Shown here: piece after piece, positions 7,331 to 16,376 of the stretch | Layout: each line of letters opens with the position of its first letter | Position numbering within the stretch: the stretch's first letter is position 1 | NCBI GenBank assembly: GCA_050330055.1 | Contig: JBHJOF010000201.1 | Location: forward strand, 1-24,779 | Reading direction: 5' to 3' | DNA: 24,779 nt | Origin: JBHJOF01 sp050330055 | GTDB lineage: Bacteria > Pseudomonadota > Alphaproteobacteria > Kiloniellales > JAKSDN01 | Program-made: the position numbers and the translations under genes | Notes under the pieces: generated by a model | Told to the model about the DNA's origin: nothing | Database searches by the model: none | The model's input: only the letters and a program-made list of their open reading frames with translations

Positions 7331-7852
7331 ATGAGGCTCAATCAGCTGTCCGACAACCCGGGCGCCCGCAAGAACCGCAAGCGGATCGGCCGTGGCATCG
7401 GCTCCGGCACCGGCAAGACCTCGGGCCATGGCCACAAGGGTCAGAAGGCGCGCAGCGGGGTGCGGCTGAAGGGCTACGAGGGCGGCCAGATGCCGCTCGA
7501 CCGCCGGCTGCCCAAGCGCGGCTTCAAGAACATCTTCGCCAAGCGCTACGTGCCGGTGAACATTGGCCGCCTGCAGCAGGCGATCGACGCCGGCCGGCTC
7601 GACGCCGGCAAGCCGATCGACGCCGAGGCCCTGAGTCTGGCCGGCATCGTCAAGAATGCGCGAGACGGCATCCGTCTCCTTGCAAAGGGCGAGATCAAGG
7701 CCAAAGTCTCGATTACGGTAGCGGGCGCCTCCAAGGCGGCGCGCGCGGCCGTCGAGCAGGCCGGCGGCAGCGTGACCGAGACGGCTCCCCGCACTGGCGC
7801 CGAGGGCGCCGGCAAGGCAAGTGAGGGCAAAGAAACGGGCGTGGAGGCGTGA
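7331..7852 (+). CDS. rplO: 50S ribosomal protein L15
   Basis: This 173-residue protein is L15, a late large-subunit assembly protein. The glycine-rich N-terminal arm is clear (KRIGRGIGSGTGKTSGHGHK and the following KARSGVRLKGYEGGQMPL). The globular L15 domain follows, ending around the AGASKAARAAVEQAGGSV region near residue 150. A low-complexity tail of about 20 residues rich in Gly, Glu and Lys extends beyond the E. coli length of 144; such tails occur in alphaproteobacterial L15. GTAGGTAGGGAAGC precedes the ATG. Confidence 0.96.
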   Translation: MRLNQLSDNPGARKNRKRIGRGIGSGTGKTSGHGHKGQKARSGVRLKGYEGGQMPLDRRLPKRGFKNIFAKRYVPVNIGRLQQAIDAGRLDAGKPIDAEALSLAGIVKNARDGIRLLAKGEIKAKVSITVAGASKAARAAVEQAGGSVTETAPRTGAEGAGKASEGKETGVEA

Positions 7853-7863
7853 CGCTGCTGCCT

Positions 7864-7882
7864 CCCGCTGATCGCGAGCGGG
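7864..7882 (+). other. Hairpin in the rplO-secY spacer
   Basis: CCCGCT (7864-7869) and AGCGGG (7877-7882) can form a 6-base stem with a 7-base loop in the 63-base spacer ahead of secY. There is no following T run. It could modulate secY expression relative to the ribosomal genes, but this is only a possibility. Confidence 0.3.
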
Positions 7883-7915
7883 TCGCGCGCCCGGTCGTCC
7901 GCGAGGTCTGACTCC

Positions 7916-9258
<1,343 letters not shown>

Positions 9259-9262
<4 letters not shown>

Positions 9263-9900
9263 ACATCATCCTTCTGGGCCCGCCCGGCGCGGGCAAGGGC
9301 ACCCAGGCCAAGCGCCTGGAAGAGAAGTACGGCCTGGTCCAGCTTTCGACCGGCGAGATGCTGCGCGCCGCCGTGGCCTCGGGCAGTCCGCTGGGACGCC
9401 AGGCCAAAGAGATCATGGACGCCGGCCAGCTCATGCCCGACGACCTGATGATCGAAATGATCGCCCAGCGGATCAGCCAGCCGGACTGCGCCAACGGCTT
9501 CATTCTGGACGGCTTTCCGCGCACCAGCGGGCAGGCCGCGGCGCTCGACCGGATGCTGGCGGAGAAGGGCCTGGCGCTCGACGCCGTGGTCGAGCTCAAG
9601 GTCGACGACGAGGCCCTGGTCGAGCGCATCAACACCCGGATCAGCCAGGCCGGGGACGGCGGCCGGCGCTCGGACGATTCGGTCGAGACGCTACGCAAGC
9701 GCCTGGCGGTCTATCACGAGCAGACCGCGCCGATCCTGCCCTACTACCGGGAGCGGGGGCGGCTGGCCACGGTCGACGGCATGCAGGACATCGAGGCCGT
9801 GGCGGCGGATATCGAGGCCATGCTGGACCGGGCTGCGCTGGCGGGGGCCCCAGCGGGCAAGCTGTCGGGCAAGCTGTCGGGCAAGGCCGGCCGGGCATGA
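9259..9900 (+). CDS. adk: Adenylate kinase, short-lid type
   Basis: This 213-residue cytoplasmic enzyme interconverts ATP plus AMP and two ADP. The P-loop GPPGAGKGTQ is at residues 7-16, the AMP-binding STGEMLR segment follows, and GFPRTSGQA lies at about residues 91-99. The lid is short (INTRISQAGDGGRRSDDS) and lacks the four metal-binding Cys, as in many alphaproteobacteria. The C-terminus is extended by a low-complexity tail with a GKLSGKLSGK repeat. Placement between secY and rpsM, coupled to secY by overlap, is typical of this class. Confidence 0.97.
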
Positions 9901-9915
9901 GTGAGCCGGGCATGA
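9855..9915 (+). repeat. Short direct repeats at the adk 3' end
   Basis: Two short repeat pairs sit side by side. GGGCAAGCTGTC occurs in tandem at 9855-9866 and 9867-9878 and encodes the repeated GKLS in the Adk tail. GCCGGGCATGA occurs at 9890-9900, where it contains the adk stop, and again at 9905-9915 just after it. These look like slippage products in a tolerant protein tail and spacer. Confidence 0.7.
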
Positions 9916-9936
9916 CTTTGGGGGCAACGGGGGCGG

Positions 9937-9964
9937 TTGACTTGCCGGTCGGGCTGCCTATAAT
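9937..9964 (+). promoter_or_regulatory. Sigma-70-type promoter for rpsM-rpsK-rpoA-rplQ
   Basis: A -35 box TTGACT (9937-9942) and a perfect -10 box TATAAT (9959-9964) are separated by 16 bases. Transcription would start near 9971 and leave a leader of about 110 bases before rpsM. The 181-base gap after adk is the longest so far in the operon, which fits a separate alpha-operon promoter. The match is unusually good for an alphaproteobacterial promoter. Confidence 0.75.
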
Positions 9965-10081
9965 CCCGCGTCCCCGGCGCCATGGCGACCGGGCGATAGC
10001 GCTTGGCCAACCAGCAAGCCGACCAGCACACAGTAGCTCATATCGGGCGCGCTAGCCCAACGAGGTTCGAGGAGACCGCGC

Positions 10082-10450
10082 GTGGCACGTATTGCGGGCG
10101 TCAATATTCCGACCCAGAAGCGGGTGGAGATCGCGCTGACCTACATCCATGGCATCGGCCGCAGCAAGGCGAGCGATATCTGCCGCAAGGTGGGCATCCC
10201 CACCGAGCGCCGGGTCAACGAGCTGACCGAGGACGAGGTGGTGCGGATCCGCGAGTCCATCGACCGCGACCATTCGGTCGAGGGCGACCTGAGGCGCGAA
10301 ACGGCCATGAACATCAAGCGCCTGATGGACCTCGGCTGCTATCGCGGGCTGCGCCATCGCAAGGGCCTGCCGGTGCGCGGCCAGCGCACGCGCGGCAACG
10401 CCCGAACCCGCAAGGGGCCGGCACGGCCGATCGCGGGCAAGAAGAAGTAA
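10082..10450 (+). CDS. rpsM: 30S ribosomal protein S13 (GTG start)
   Basis: This 122-residue protein is S13, which contacts the P-site tRNA and forms intersubunit bridges. The start is GTG 10082, giving [M]ARIAGVNIPTQKRVEIALTY; AGGAG at 10070-10074 lies 7 bases upstream. The helix-two-turn-helix region YIHGIGRSKASDICRKVGI and the C-terminal RGQRTRGNARTRKGPARP tail are standard. The length is typical (118-126). Confidence 0.97.
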   Translation: MARIAGVNIPTQKRVEIALTYIHGIGRSKASDICRKVGIPTERRVNELTEDEVVRIRESIDRDHSVEGDLRRETAMNIKRLMDLGCYRGLRHRKGLPVRGQRTRGNARTRKGPARPIAGKKK

Positions 10451-10525
10451 CGCCTGAAGACCGTGCCCGGTGCCGATTGGCGGCGTCGGAACGAGGTCAG
10501 GGCATAGAGGAGCGATACTTACAGC

Positions 10526-10915
10526 ATGGCGAAGCCGCAAACGCGCCTGCGCCGCCGGGAACGCAAGAACATCACCTCCGGCATCGCGCATGTGAACGCA
10601 ACCTTCAACAACACGACCATCACCATCACCGACGTCCAGGGCAACGCGATCTCCTGGTCGTCGGCGGGCAGCCAGGGCTTCAAGGGCTCGCGCAAGTCGA
10701 CGCCCTACGCGGCGCAGCTTGCCGCCGAGGACGCCGGCCGCAAGGCCATGGAGCACGGCATGAAGACCCTCGAGGTGAACGTGAAGGGCCCGGGCTCGGG
10801 CCGCGAGTCGGCGCTGCGCGCGCTGCAGGCCTGCGGCTTTCAGATTACCGCCATCCGGGACGTCACGCCGATACCGCACAACGGCTGCCGGCCGCCGAAG
10901 AAGCGGCGGGTCTAG
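10526..10915 (+). CDS. rpsK: 30S ribosomal protein S11
   Basis: This 129-residue protein is S11 on the platform of the small subunit, near the E-site mRNA. It has the motifs GIAHVNATFNNTTITITDVQ and SAGSQGFKGSRKSTPYAAQ, and ends with ITAIRDVTPIPHNGCRPPKK, which is diagnostic. The length is standard. GAGGAGCG about 15 bases upstream is a somewhat distant ribosome-binding site. A 75-base spacer separates it from rpsM. Confidence 0.97.
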   Translation: MAKPQTRLRRRERKNITSGIAHVNATFNNTTITITDVQGNAISWSSAGSQGFKGSRKSTPYAAQLAAEDAGRKAMEHGMKTLEVNVKGPGSGRESALRALQACGFQITAIRDVTPIPHNGCRPPKKRRV

Positions 10916-10921
10916 TGCCGC

Positions 10922-10982
10922 AGGGCTGGCCGGGCCCGGCGCGGGGGCTTGGAGAGCCGGAAAAATTGGGTGGGCCAGCCTT
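10922..10982 (+). other. Structured rpsK-rpoA leader hairpin
   Basis: AGGGCTGGCC (10922-10931) can pair with GGCCAGCCTT (10973-10982), with one G-U pair; the loop itself can form a small GGCT/AGCC stem. A second stem, CCGCC/GGCGG, follows near 10987-11001. They lie in the 137-base spacer before rpoA, the place where rpsD sits in E. coli. A role in rpoA expression is possible but unproven. Confidence 0.4.
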
Positions 10983-11052
10983 TATCCGCCCCGCAGGCGG
11001 CTTGCCGACTAGGGTCCTTGGGCCAGGGCCTCTTACTCGTGAGGACGAAAAC

Positions 11053-12069
11053 TTGCTGCAGAAGAATTGGACCGATCTGATCAAGCCGAACAAGCTTGAA
11101 ATCCAGCCGGGCGACGATGCCCAGCGCATCGCCAAGGTGGTGGCCGAGCCGTTGGAGCGCGGCTTCGGGCTGACCCTGGGCAATGCCCTGCGTCGCGTGC
11201 TGCTGTCGTCCTTGCAAGGGGCGGCGGTTACCAACATCTACATCGACGGCGTGCTGCACGAGTTCTCCTCGATCCCGGGCGTGCGCGAGGACGTCACCGA
11301 CATCGTGCTGAACGTCAAGTCGGTCGCGCTGCGTATGCACGGCGAGGGGCCGAAACGGATGCGGCTGCGCGCCGACGGGCCGGGCGAGGTGACGGCCGGC
11401 CAGATCGAGACCGGCCACGACATCGAGGTGATGAATCCCGGCCTGGTGATCTGCACCCTGGACGACGGCGCCCACCTCGACATGGAGCTGACCGTGGAGA
11501 CCGGCAAGGGCTACGTACCGGGGGCGCAGAATCGCCCGGACGACGCGCCGATCGGCCTGATCCCGGTCGACGCCGTGTTCTCGCCGGTGCGCAAGGTCTC
11601 CTACAAGGTCGACAACACCCGCGTCGGCCAGGTCACCGACTACAACAAGCTGACCATGGAGATCGAGACCAACGGCGCGATCACGCCCGAGGACGCGGTC
11701 GCCCTGGCCGCGCGCATCCTGCAGGACCAGTTGCAGCTCTTCATCAACTTCGAGGAGCCCAGGGCCGGGGTCGCCGAGGAGGCGCCGAGCGAGCCGCCGT
11801 TCAACAAGAACCTGCTACGCAAGGTCGACGAGCTCGAGCTCTCGGAGCGCTCGGCCAACTGCCTGAAGAACGACAACATCGTCTACATCGGCGATCTGGT
11901 GCAGAAGACCGAGGCGGAGATGCTTCGGACCCCGAACTTCGGCCGCAAGTCCTTGAACGAGATCAAGGAAGTGCTGGCGCAGATGGGCCTGCACCTGGGC
12001 ATGGAGATCACCAACTGGCCGCCCGAGAACATCGAGGAGCTGGCCAAGAAGCTCGAGGAGCCCTTCTAA
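11053..12069 (+). CDS. rpoA: DNA-directed RNA polymerase subunit alpha (TTG start)
   Basis: This 338-residue protein is the alpha subunit, which nucleates RNA polymerase assembly and contacts UP elements and activators. The chosen start is TTG 11053, giving [M]LQKNWTDLIKPNKLEIQPGD, the expected alphaproteobacterial N-terminus, with AGGA at 11042-11045 seven bases upstream. The N-terminal domain has LGNALRRVLLSSLQGAAVT at about residues 45-63. The C-terminal domain (from about residue 250) has ELSERSANCLKNDNIVYIGD and TPNFGRKSLNEIKEVL. The frame is open far upstream, but that extension reads through rpsK and is spurious. Confidence 0.96.
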   Translation: MLQKNWTDLIKPNKLEIQPGDDAQRIAKVVAEPLERGFGLTLGNALRRVLLSSLQGAAVTNIYIDGVLHEFSSIPGVREDVTDIVLNVKSVALRMHGEGPKRMRLRADGPGEVTAGQIETGHDIEVMNPGLVICTLDDGAHLDMELTVETGKGYVPGAQNRPDDAPIGLIPVDAVFSPVRKVSYKVDNTRVGQVTDYNKLTMEIETNGAITPEDAVALAARILQDQLQLFINFEEPRAGVAEEAPSEPPFNKNLLRKVDELELSERSANCLKNDNIVYIGDLVQKTEAEMLRTPNFGRKSLNEIKEVLAQMGLHLGMEITNWPPENIEELAKKLEEPF

Positions 12070-12086
12070 GGGCGTTCGGGCGCACG

Positions 12087-12132
12087 GGCGCGGGATCGCG
12101 CCTGCAGTCGACGTCGGGACCATGCCGGTCCC
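12087..12132 (+). other. Two hairpins in the rpoA-rplQ spacer
   Basis: GGCGCG (12087-12092) pairs with CGCGCC (12097-12102) across a 4-base loop, and GGGACC (12116-12121) pairs with GGTCCC (12127-12132) across a 5-base loop. Both are perfect 6-base stems in the 160-base spacer. No T run follows either, so read-through into rplQ is expected. They may act as processing or stability elements. Confidence 0.4.
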
Positions 12133-12229
12133 ACCCCGCCGTACAGGCCCCCCATTCCCACCGGGGCCGTGGCGCGCGGGATGTGCAATAGGTCTCGTCC
12201 GCGAGGCCAGGAGAAGAGGAGATCCGGTC

Positions 12230-12661
12230 ATGCGTCACGGCATGAGCCATCGCAAGTTCAGCCGCACCTCGGCCCATCGCAAGTCGATGTTCGGCAACAT
12301 GGCGGCGTCGCTGCTGAAGCACGAGCAGATCACCACCACCCTGCCGAAGGCCAAGGACTTGCGGCGGTTCGTGGATCGCCTCATCACTCTTGGCAAGCGC
12401 GGCGACCTGCATGCACGGCGCCAGGCCATGGCCGTGCTGCACAATCATGACATCACGGCCAAGCTGTTCGGGCCGCTGGCCGAGCGCTACAAGGAGCGCC
12501 CGGGCGGCTACACCCGCGTGCTCAAGGCGGGCTTCCGCTACGGCGACATGGCGCCGATGGCCGTGATCGAGCTGGTCGACCGCGATCCGGACGCCAAGGG
12601 CCAGGATTCCGGCCCGACCATGGAGCGCGACGAGGCTGACGAGGACGAGGCGGAAAACTAG
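12230..12661 (+). CDS. rplQ: 50S ribosomal protein L17
   Basis: This 143-residue protein is L17. ATG 12230 gives MRHGMSHRKFSRTSAHRKSM, diagnostic for the family, and AGGAG at 12217-12221 lies 8 bases upstream. The core motif LLKHEQITTTLPKAKDLRRF follows, then GGYTRVLKAGFRYGDMAPMA. A strongly acidic tail rich in Asp and Glu extends the E. coli length (127), as often seen in alphaproteobacteria. An earlier in-frame ATG (12122) lies in non-conserved spacer sequence. Confidence 0.97.
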   Translation: MRHGMSHRKFSRTSAHRKSMFGNMAASLLKHEQITTTLPKAKDLRRFVDRLITLGKRGDLHARRQAMAVLHNHDITAKLFGPLAERYKERPGGYTRVLKAGFRYGDMAPMAVIELVDRDPDAKGQDSGPTMERDEADEDEAEN

Positions 12662-12693
12662 CCTTGGTCTTTACTTCCGCGAAATCGGCGAGG

Positions 12694-12727
12694 GGGCAGC
12701 TCATGCGGGCTGCCCTTTCGTGCTTTT
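12694..12727 (+). terminator. Probable intrinsic terminator after rplQ
   Basis: GGGCAGC (12694-12700) and GCTGCCC (12709-12715) form a perfect 7-base stem with an 8-base loop. A T-rich tract (TTTCGTGCTTTT, 12716-12727) follows directly. It lies 33 bases after the rplQ stop and probably ends the ribosomal operon. Unusually, the loop contains the ATG of the following protease gene and the left arm overlaps that gene's ribosome-binding site. Confidence 0.65.
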
Positions 12728-14139
12728 GCGCGCACCGGATCGCGGCGGCGGCGCTGCTGCTGGCCGTGGCCCTGGCGCCGGCGGCCGTGCGGGCCGAGCA
12801 GCAGGTGCCGGCCTCGCGCGAGCAGATATCCCTCTCCTTCGCCCCGGTGGTGCGCCAGGCGGCGCCGGCGGTGGTCAACATCTACACCAAGCGCGTCGTG
12901 CAGCAGCGAGGCATATCGCCGCTGTTCAACGACCCGCTGTTCAAGCGCTTCTTCGGCGAAGACTTCGGCTTCTTCGGCATGCCTCGCGAGCGCGTCCAGA
13001 ACTCGCTCGGCTCCGGCGTCATTGTCAGCGGCGACGGCCTGATCGTCACCAACTACCACGTCATCAAAGGCGCCAGCGAGATCCGCGTGGTGCTGGCCGA
13101 CCGGCGCGAACTCGAGGCCGAGATGGTGCTGGAGGACGAGCGCACCGACCTTTCGGTGCTGCGCATCGACCCCAAGGGCGAGACGCTGCCCTTTCTCGAG
13201 TTTCGCGATTCCGACTCGATCGAGGTCGGCGACCTGGTGCTCGCCATCGGCAATCCCTTCGGCGTCGGTCAGACCGTAACCAGCGGCATCGTCTCCGCCC
13301 TGGCGCGCACCCAGGCGGGGATCAGCGACTATTCTTTCTTCATCCAGACCGACGCGGCGATCAATCCCGGCAACTCGGGAGGCGCGCTGGTCACGCTCGA
13401 CGGCAAGCTGCTCGGCATCAACACGGCGATCTACTCGCGCGGCGGCGGCTCGATCGGCATCGGCTTCGCGATACCCTCCAACATGGTGCGCACCGTGGTG
13501 GCCAGCGCGATGCACGGCGGCCGGGTCATGCGGCCCTGGCCGGGCCTGCTCGGCCAGACCCTGACCGCCGACCTGGCCGAGGGCTTCGGGCTCGAGCGCC
13601 CGGGCGGCGTCGTGGTGAGCAAGATCTATCCCGGCGGCCCGGCCGACGTGGCCGGCCTGCAGAGGGGCGACGCCGTCGTTGCCGTCGATGGCCAACCGGT
13701 CGACGACCTGCAGGCCTTCCGCTTCCGCATCGCCACGCGCGAGCTGGGCACGACAGTGGACCTCGATGTGCGCCGCGATCATGAGGCGATCACGCTCGCG
13801 CTGCCGATGGCGCGGGCGCCGGAAACGCCAGTGCGCGACGAGACTCTACTCGAGGGCCGCCATCCCCTGGCCGGCGCCACGGTGGCCAATCTCTCGCCGG
13901 CGCTCGCCGACGAGCTCGACATGGAGGGCGCCTGGGAGGGCGTGGTGATCACCGACGTGTCGCGCGGCTCGCCGGCCTACCGCCTCGGCTTCCGGCCGCG
14001 CGATGTTATGCTGGCGGTAAACCGGGTGGAATGCGAGACCGTGCAGGCGCTGAGGCGCGAGCTGGAGCGGCCGGGTGAGCACTGGGCCGTCACCTTCAGC
14101 CGCGAGGGCCGCGCGCGCACCGTCGAGATCAGCGGTTGA
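12703..14139 (+). CDS. HtrA/Do family periplasmic serine protease
   Basis: This 478-residue protein is a Do-type serine endopeptidase acting in the periplasm on misfolded envelope proteins. A signal peptide is visible, with hydrophobic core IAAAALLLAVALAPAAV and a probable cut after residue 31 (AVRA, then EQ). The trypsin-like domain has the triad H119 (VTNYHVI), D149 (ERTDLSVL) and S225 (NPGNSGGAL). Two PDZ-like domains follow, the first containing GLQRGDAVVAVDGQPV, the second ending at the C-terminus. ATG 12703 has AGGGGG nearby. A TTG at 12664 would place 13 extra residues before the signal peptide and is less likely. Position after rplQ and before rarA is usual in alphaproteobacteria. Confidence 0.93.
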   Translation: MRAALSCFCAHRIAAAALLLAVALAPAAVRAEQQVPASREQISLSFAPVVRQAAPAVVNIYTKRVVQQRGISPLFNDPLFKRFFGEDFGFFGMPRERVQNSLGSGVIVSGDGLIVTNYHVIKGASEIRVVLADRRELEAEMVLEDERTDLSVLRIDPKGETLPFLEFRDSDSIEVGDLVLAIGNPFGVGQTVTSGIVSALARTQAGISDYSFFIQTDAAINPGNSGGALVTLDGKLLGINTAIYSRGGGSIGIGFAIPSNMVRTVVASAMHGGRVMRPWPGLLGQTLTADLAEGFGLERPGGVVVSKIYPGGPADVAGLQRGDAVVAVDGQPVDDLQAFRFRIATRELGTTVDLDVRRDHEAITLALPMARAPETPVRDETLLEGRHPLAGATVANLSPALADELDMEGAWEGVVITDVSRGSPAYRLGFRPRDVMLAVNRVECETVQALRRELERPGEHWAVTFSREGRARTVEISG

Positions 14140-14156
14140 GCAAGGGTCTCTTGGCG

Positions 14157-15467
14157 ATGACCGGGACCAGCAGCCTCTTCGAGTCCCAGGCGCCGCGGCC
14201 GCTGGCCGACCGGCTGCGGCCGGCCAGCTTCGCCGAGATCGTCGGCCAGGACCATCTGCTGGCGCCCGACGCGCCGCTCGGCCGCATGATCCAGAGCGGC
14301 CGCCTGGTCTCGATGATCCTCTGGGGCCCGCCGGGCAGCGGCAAGACCACTATCGCCCGCCTGCTGGCCCAGGTGAGCGATCTCGCCTTCGAGCCCTTGT
14401 CGGCGGTCTTCTCCGGCGTCGCCGACCTGCGCAAGGTCTTCGAGCGCGCCAAGGAGCGGCGCCAGATGGGTCAGGGCACGCTGCTGTTCATCGACGAGAT
14501 CCACCGCTTCAACCGGGCGCAGCAGGACGGCTTCCTGCCCTATGTCGAGGACGGCACGGTGATCCTGGTGGGCGCCACCACGGAGAATCCCTCGTTCGAG
14601 CTCAACGCCGCGCTGCTGTCGCGGACCCAGGTGCTGGTGCTGCGCCGGCTCGACGAGGCGGCGCTCTCGGTTCTGCTGGAGCGCGCGGAATCAGCGGTCG
14701 GCCGCAAGCTGCCACTCGATGCCGACGCGCGCGGCGCGCTGATCGCCATGGCCGACGGCGACGGACGCTATATCCTGAACCTGGCCGAGGAGCTCTTGGC
14801 GCTGCCGGCCGATGCAGCGCCGCTCGACACGGCAGCGCTGGCCAAGGTCGTGCAGCAACGCGCGCCGCTCTACGACAAGAGCCAGGAAGGCCACTACAAC
14901 TTGATCAGCGCGCTGCACAAGTCGCTGCGCGGCTCCGACACCGACGCGGCGCTCTACTGGTTGGCGCGCATGCTGGCCGGCGGCGAGGATCCCAACTACA
15001 TCGCGCGGCGCCTGGTGCGCTTCGCCGTCGAGGACGTCGGGCTGGCCGAGCCGCAGGCCTTGGAGCAGTGCGTCGCCGCCTGGCAGGCCTACGAGCGCCT
15101 CGGCAGCCCGGAAGGCGAGCTGGCGCTGGCCCAGGCGGTGATCTACCTGGCGACCGCGCCCAAGTCGAACGCCGCCTATCGCGCCTTCGGCAGCGCCATG
15201 GGTGCCGCGCGGGAGACGGGCTCCCTGTCCCCGCCCATGCATATCCTGAACGCCCCGACCCGCCTGATGAAGGATCTCGGCTACGGCAAGGGCTACGCCT
15301 ACGACCACGACGCGCCCGACGCCTTCTCCGGCCAGGACTACTTTCCCCCCGGCATGGCGCGGCGCCAGTTCTACCAGCCGGTGGAGAGGGGCTTCGAGCG
15401 CGAGGTCAAGAAGCGGCTCGATTACTGGTCCAAGCTGCGTTCGGAACGAAGCGAGAACAAGGAATGA
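14157..15467 (+). CDS. rarA: Replication-associated recombination protein A (AAA+ ATPase)
   Basis: This 436-residue protein is RarA/MgsA, an AAA+ ATPase related to clamp loaders that acts at stalled replication forks. It begins with the family segment RPLADRLRPASFAEIVGQDH. Walker A is GPPGSGKT (residues 57-64) and Walker B is LLFIDEIHRF (109-118). The sensor-region sequence VGATTENPSFELNAALLSR is characteristic of RarA. The C-terminal tetramerisation region includes the KSNAAYRAFGSAM segment. ATG 14157 is chosen, but the TTG at 14136, which overlaps the protease stop, and TTG 14151 are also in frame. Confidence 0.96.
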   Translation: MTGTSSLFESQAPRPLADRLRPASFAEIVGQDHLLAPDAPLGRMIQSGRLVSMILWGPPGSGKTTIARLLAQVSDLAFEPLSAVFSGVADLRKVFERAKERRQMGQGTLLFIDEIHRFNRAQQDGFLPYVEDGTVILVGATTENPSFELNAALLSRTQVLVLRRLDEAALSVLLERAESAVGRKLPLDADARGALIAMADGDGRYILNLAEELLALPADAAPLDTAALAKVVQQRAPLYDKSQEGHYNLISALHKSLRGSDTDAALYWLARMLAGGEDPNYIARRLVRFAVEDVGLAEPQALEQCVAAWQAYERLGSPEGELALAQAVIYLATAPKSNAAYRAFGSAMGAARETGSLSPPMHILNAPTRLMKDLGYGKGYAYDHDAPDAFSGQDYFPPGMARRQFYQPVERGFEREVKKRLDYWSKLRSERSENKE

Positions 15468-15627
15468 TCCGACAATCCCTTGAACCCGGCTCACAACTGT
15501 GCGAACAGCCTTGCGCTTTGCGTAGGGCTGCCATGAGTGATTGCCCGTTGCGTCGCCTTTTTGAAGGCATACAGTCGGGAGCCGACCCGATTGCCGCCGG
15601 CAAGAGCCGGCCTTGCTTCGCAGGGAC

Positions 15628-16305
15628 ATGACCAGAATGGTCGACTACACTGCGCCTGAGCGCAGCCATGCGGCACTGCTCACGGTCAACGCGCAACGCG
15701 ACTTCATCGCTTCCGGCTCGCCGCTGCGGGCCTGCGGCGCCAATGGGATCGTGCCGGTGATCGAGCGCCTGGTGAAGGGCGCGCGCGCGCAAAAGGTGCC
15801 GATCATCCATGCCGTCCGCCTCTATCGCCCGGATGGCACGAACGTGGACTGCTTCCGTCGCAAGGCGGTGGAAGAGGGCTTGCGCGTGTTGATGCCGGGA
15901 ACCAGCGGAGCGGAGCTGGTCGACGAGGTAAAGCCGAACCCCGACGTGCGGCTCGAAGCCAGCCACCTGATCGCCGGAAACATTCAGGAGCTGGGCAACA
16001 ACGAGTGGGCGATCTACAAGCCGCGCTGGGGCGCCTTTCACGGCACCAAGCTGGACGCCCTGCTGCGCAGTCTGGGGGTCACCACCGTGATCGTCTGCGG
16101 CTTCAACTTCTCGACCTCGGGACGGGCCACGGTCTACGAGGCCGGCGCGCGCGACTTCCGTATCGTGCTGGTGCCCGACGCCGTCTCCGGCGCGAGCGAG
16201 GACGCGATCGCGGAGCTCGGCCGCATCGGCGTCTACCTCATGACCGCGGACAACTGCCTTGGCTGGCTGCGCAACGCCAAGGCCTCGGAGAGCGCCGTCG
16301 CCTGA
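15628..16305 (+). CDS. Isochorismatase-fold protein lacking catalytic Asp and Cys
   Basis: This 225-residue protein has the cysteine-hydrolase (isochorismatase/nicotinamidase) fold: LLTVNAQRDF near the start, WAIYKPRWGAFHGT in the middle and VIVCGFNFSTSGRATVYEAG later. Family members use an Asp-Lys-Cys triad. Here the Asp of the usual DxQxDF motif is Asn21 (codon AAC), Lys131 is kept, and the nucleophilic Cys position reads Ser164 by alignment to the family pattern GxNFPNCPRT. It is therefore predicted to be inactive as a classical hydrolase and could bind a ligand or partner instead. ATG 15628 has CAGGG upstream; ATG 15637 is an alternative. A terminator follows, so it is probably monocistronic. 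Confidence 0.85.
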   Translation: MTRMVDYTAPERSHAALLTVNAQRDFIASGSPLRACGANGIVPVIERLVKGARAQKVPIIHAVRLYRPDGTNVDCFRRKAVEEGLRVLMPGTSGAELVDEVKPNPDVRLEASHLIAGNIQELGNNEWAIYKPRWGAFHGTKLDALLRSLGVTTVIVCGFNFSTSGRATVYEAGARDFRIVLVPDAVSGASEDAIAELGRIGVYLMTADNCLGWLRNAKASESAVA

Positions 16306-16311
16306 TACCCG

Positions 16312-16332
16312 AACCGCCCGCCGGCGGTTTTT
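16312..16332 (+). terminator. Intrinsic terminator of the isochorismatase-fold gene
   Basis: AACCGCC (16312-16318) and GGCGGTT (16323-16329) form a perfect 7-base stem with a 4-base loop, followed by TTTCT. It begins 7 bases after the stop codon, a textbook position. Confidence 0.85.
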
Positions 16333-16376
16333 CTATTTCAGCGCGAGGCCGCGCAGGTCGGACGCCGTCCTGCGCA

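Noticed and set aside
10003..11052. Upstream extension of the rpoA frame giving a 688-residue fusion
   Set aside because: The extension reads rpsM and rpsK in the wrong frame; the conserved alpha N-terminus starts at TTG 11053.
14075..15631. 518-codon plus-strand frame overlapping rarA
   Set aside because: It lies in another frame of rarA, is rich in Arg, Ala, Gly and Pro, and shows no domains; rarA has full Walker motifs.
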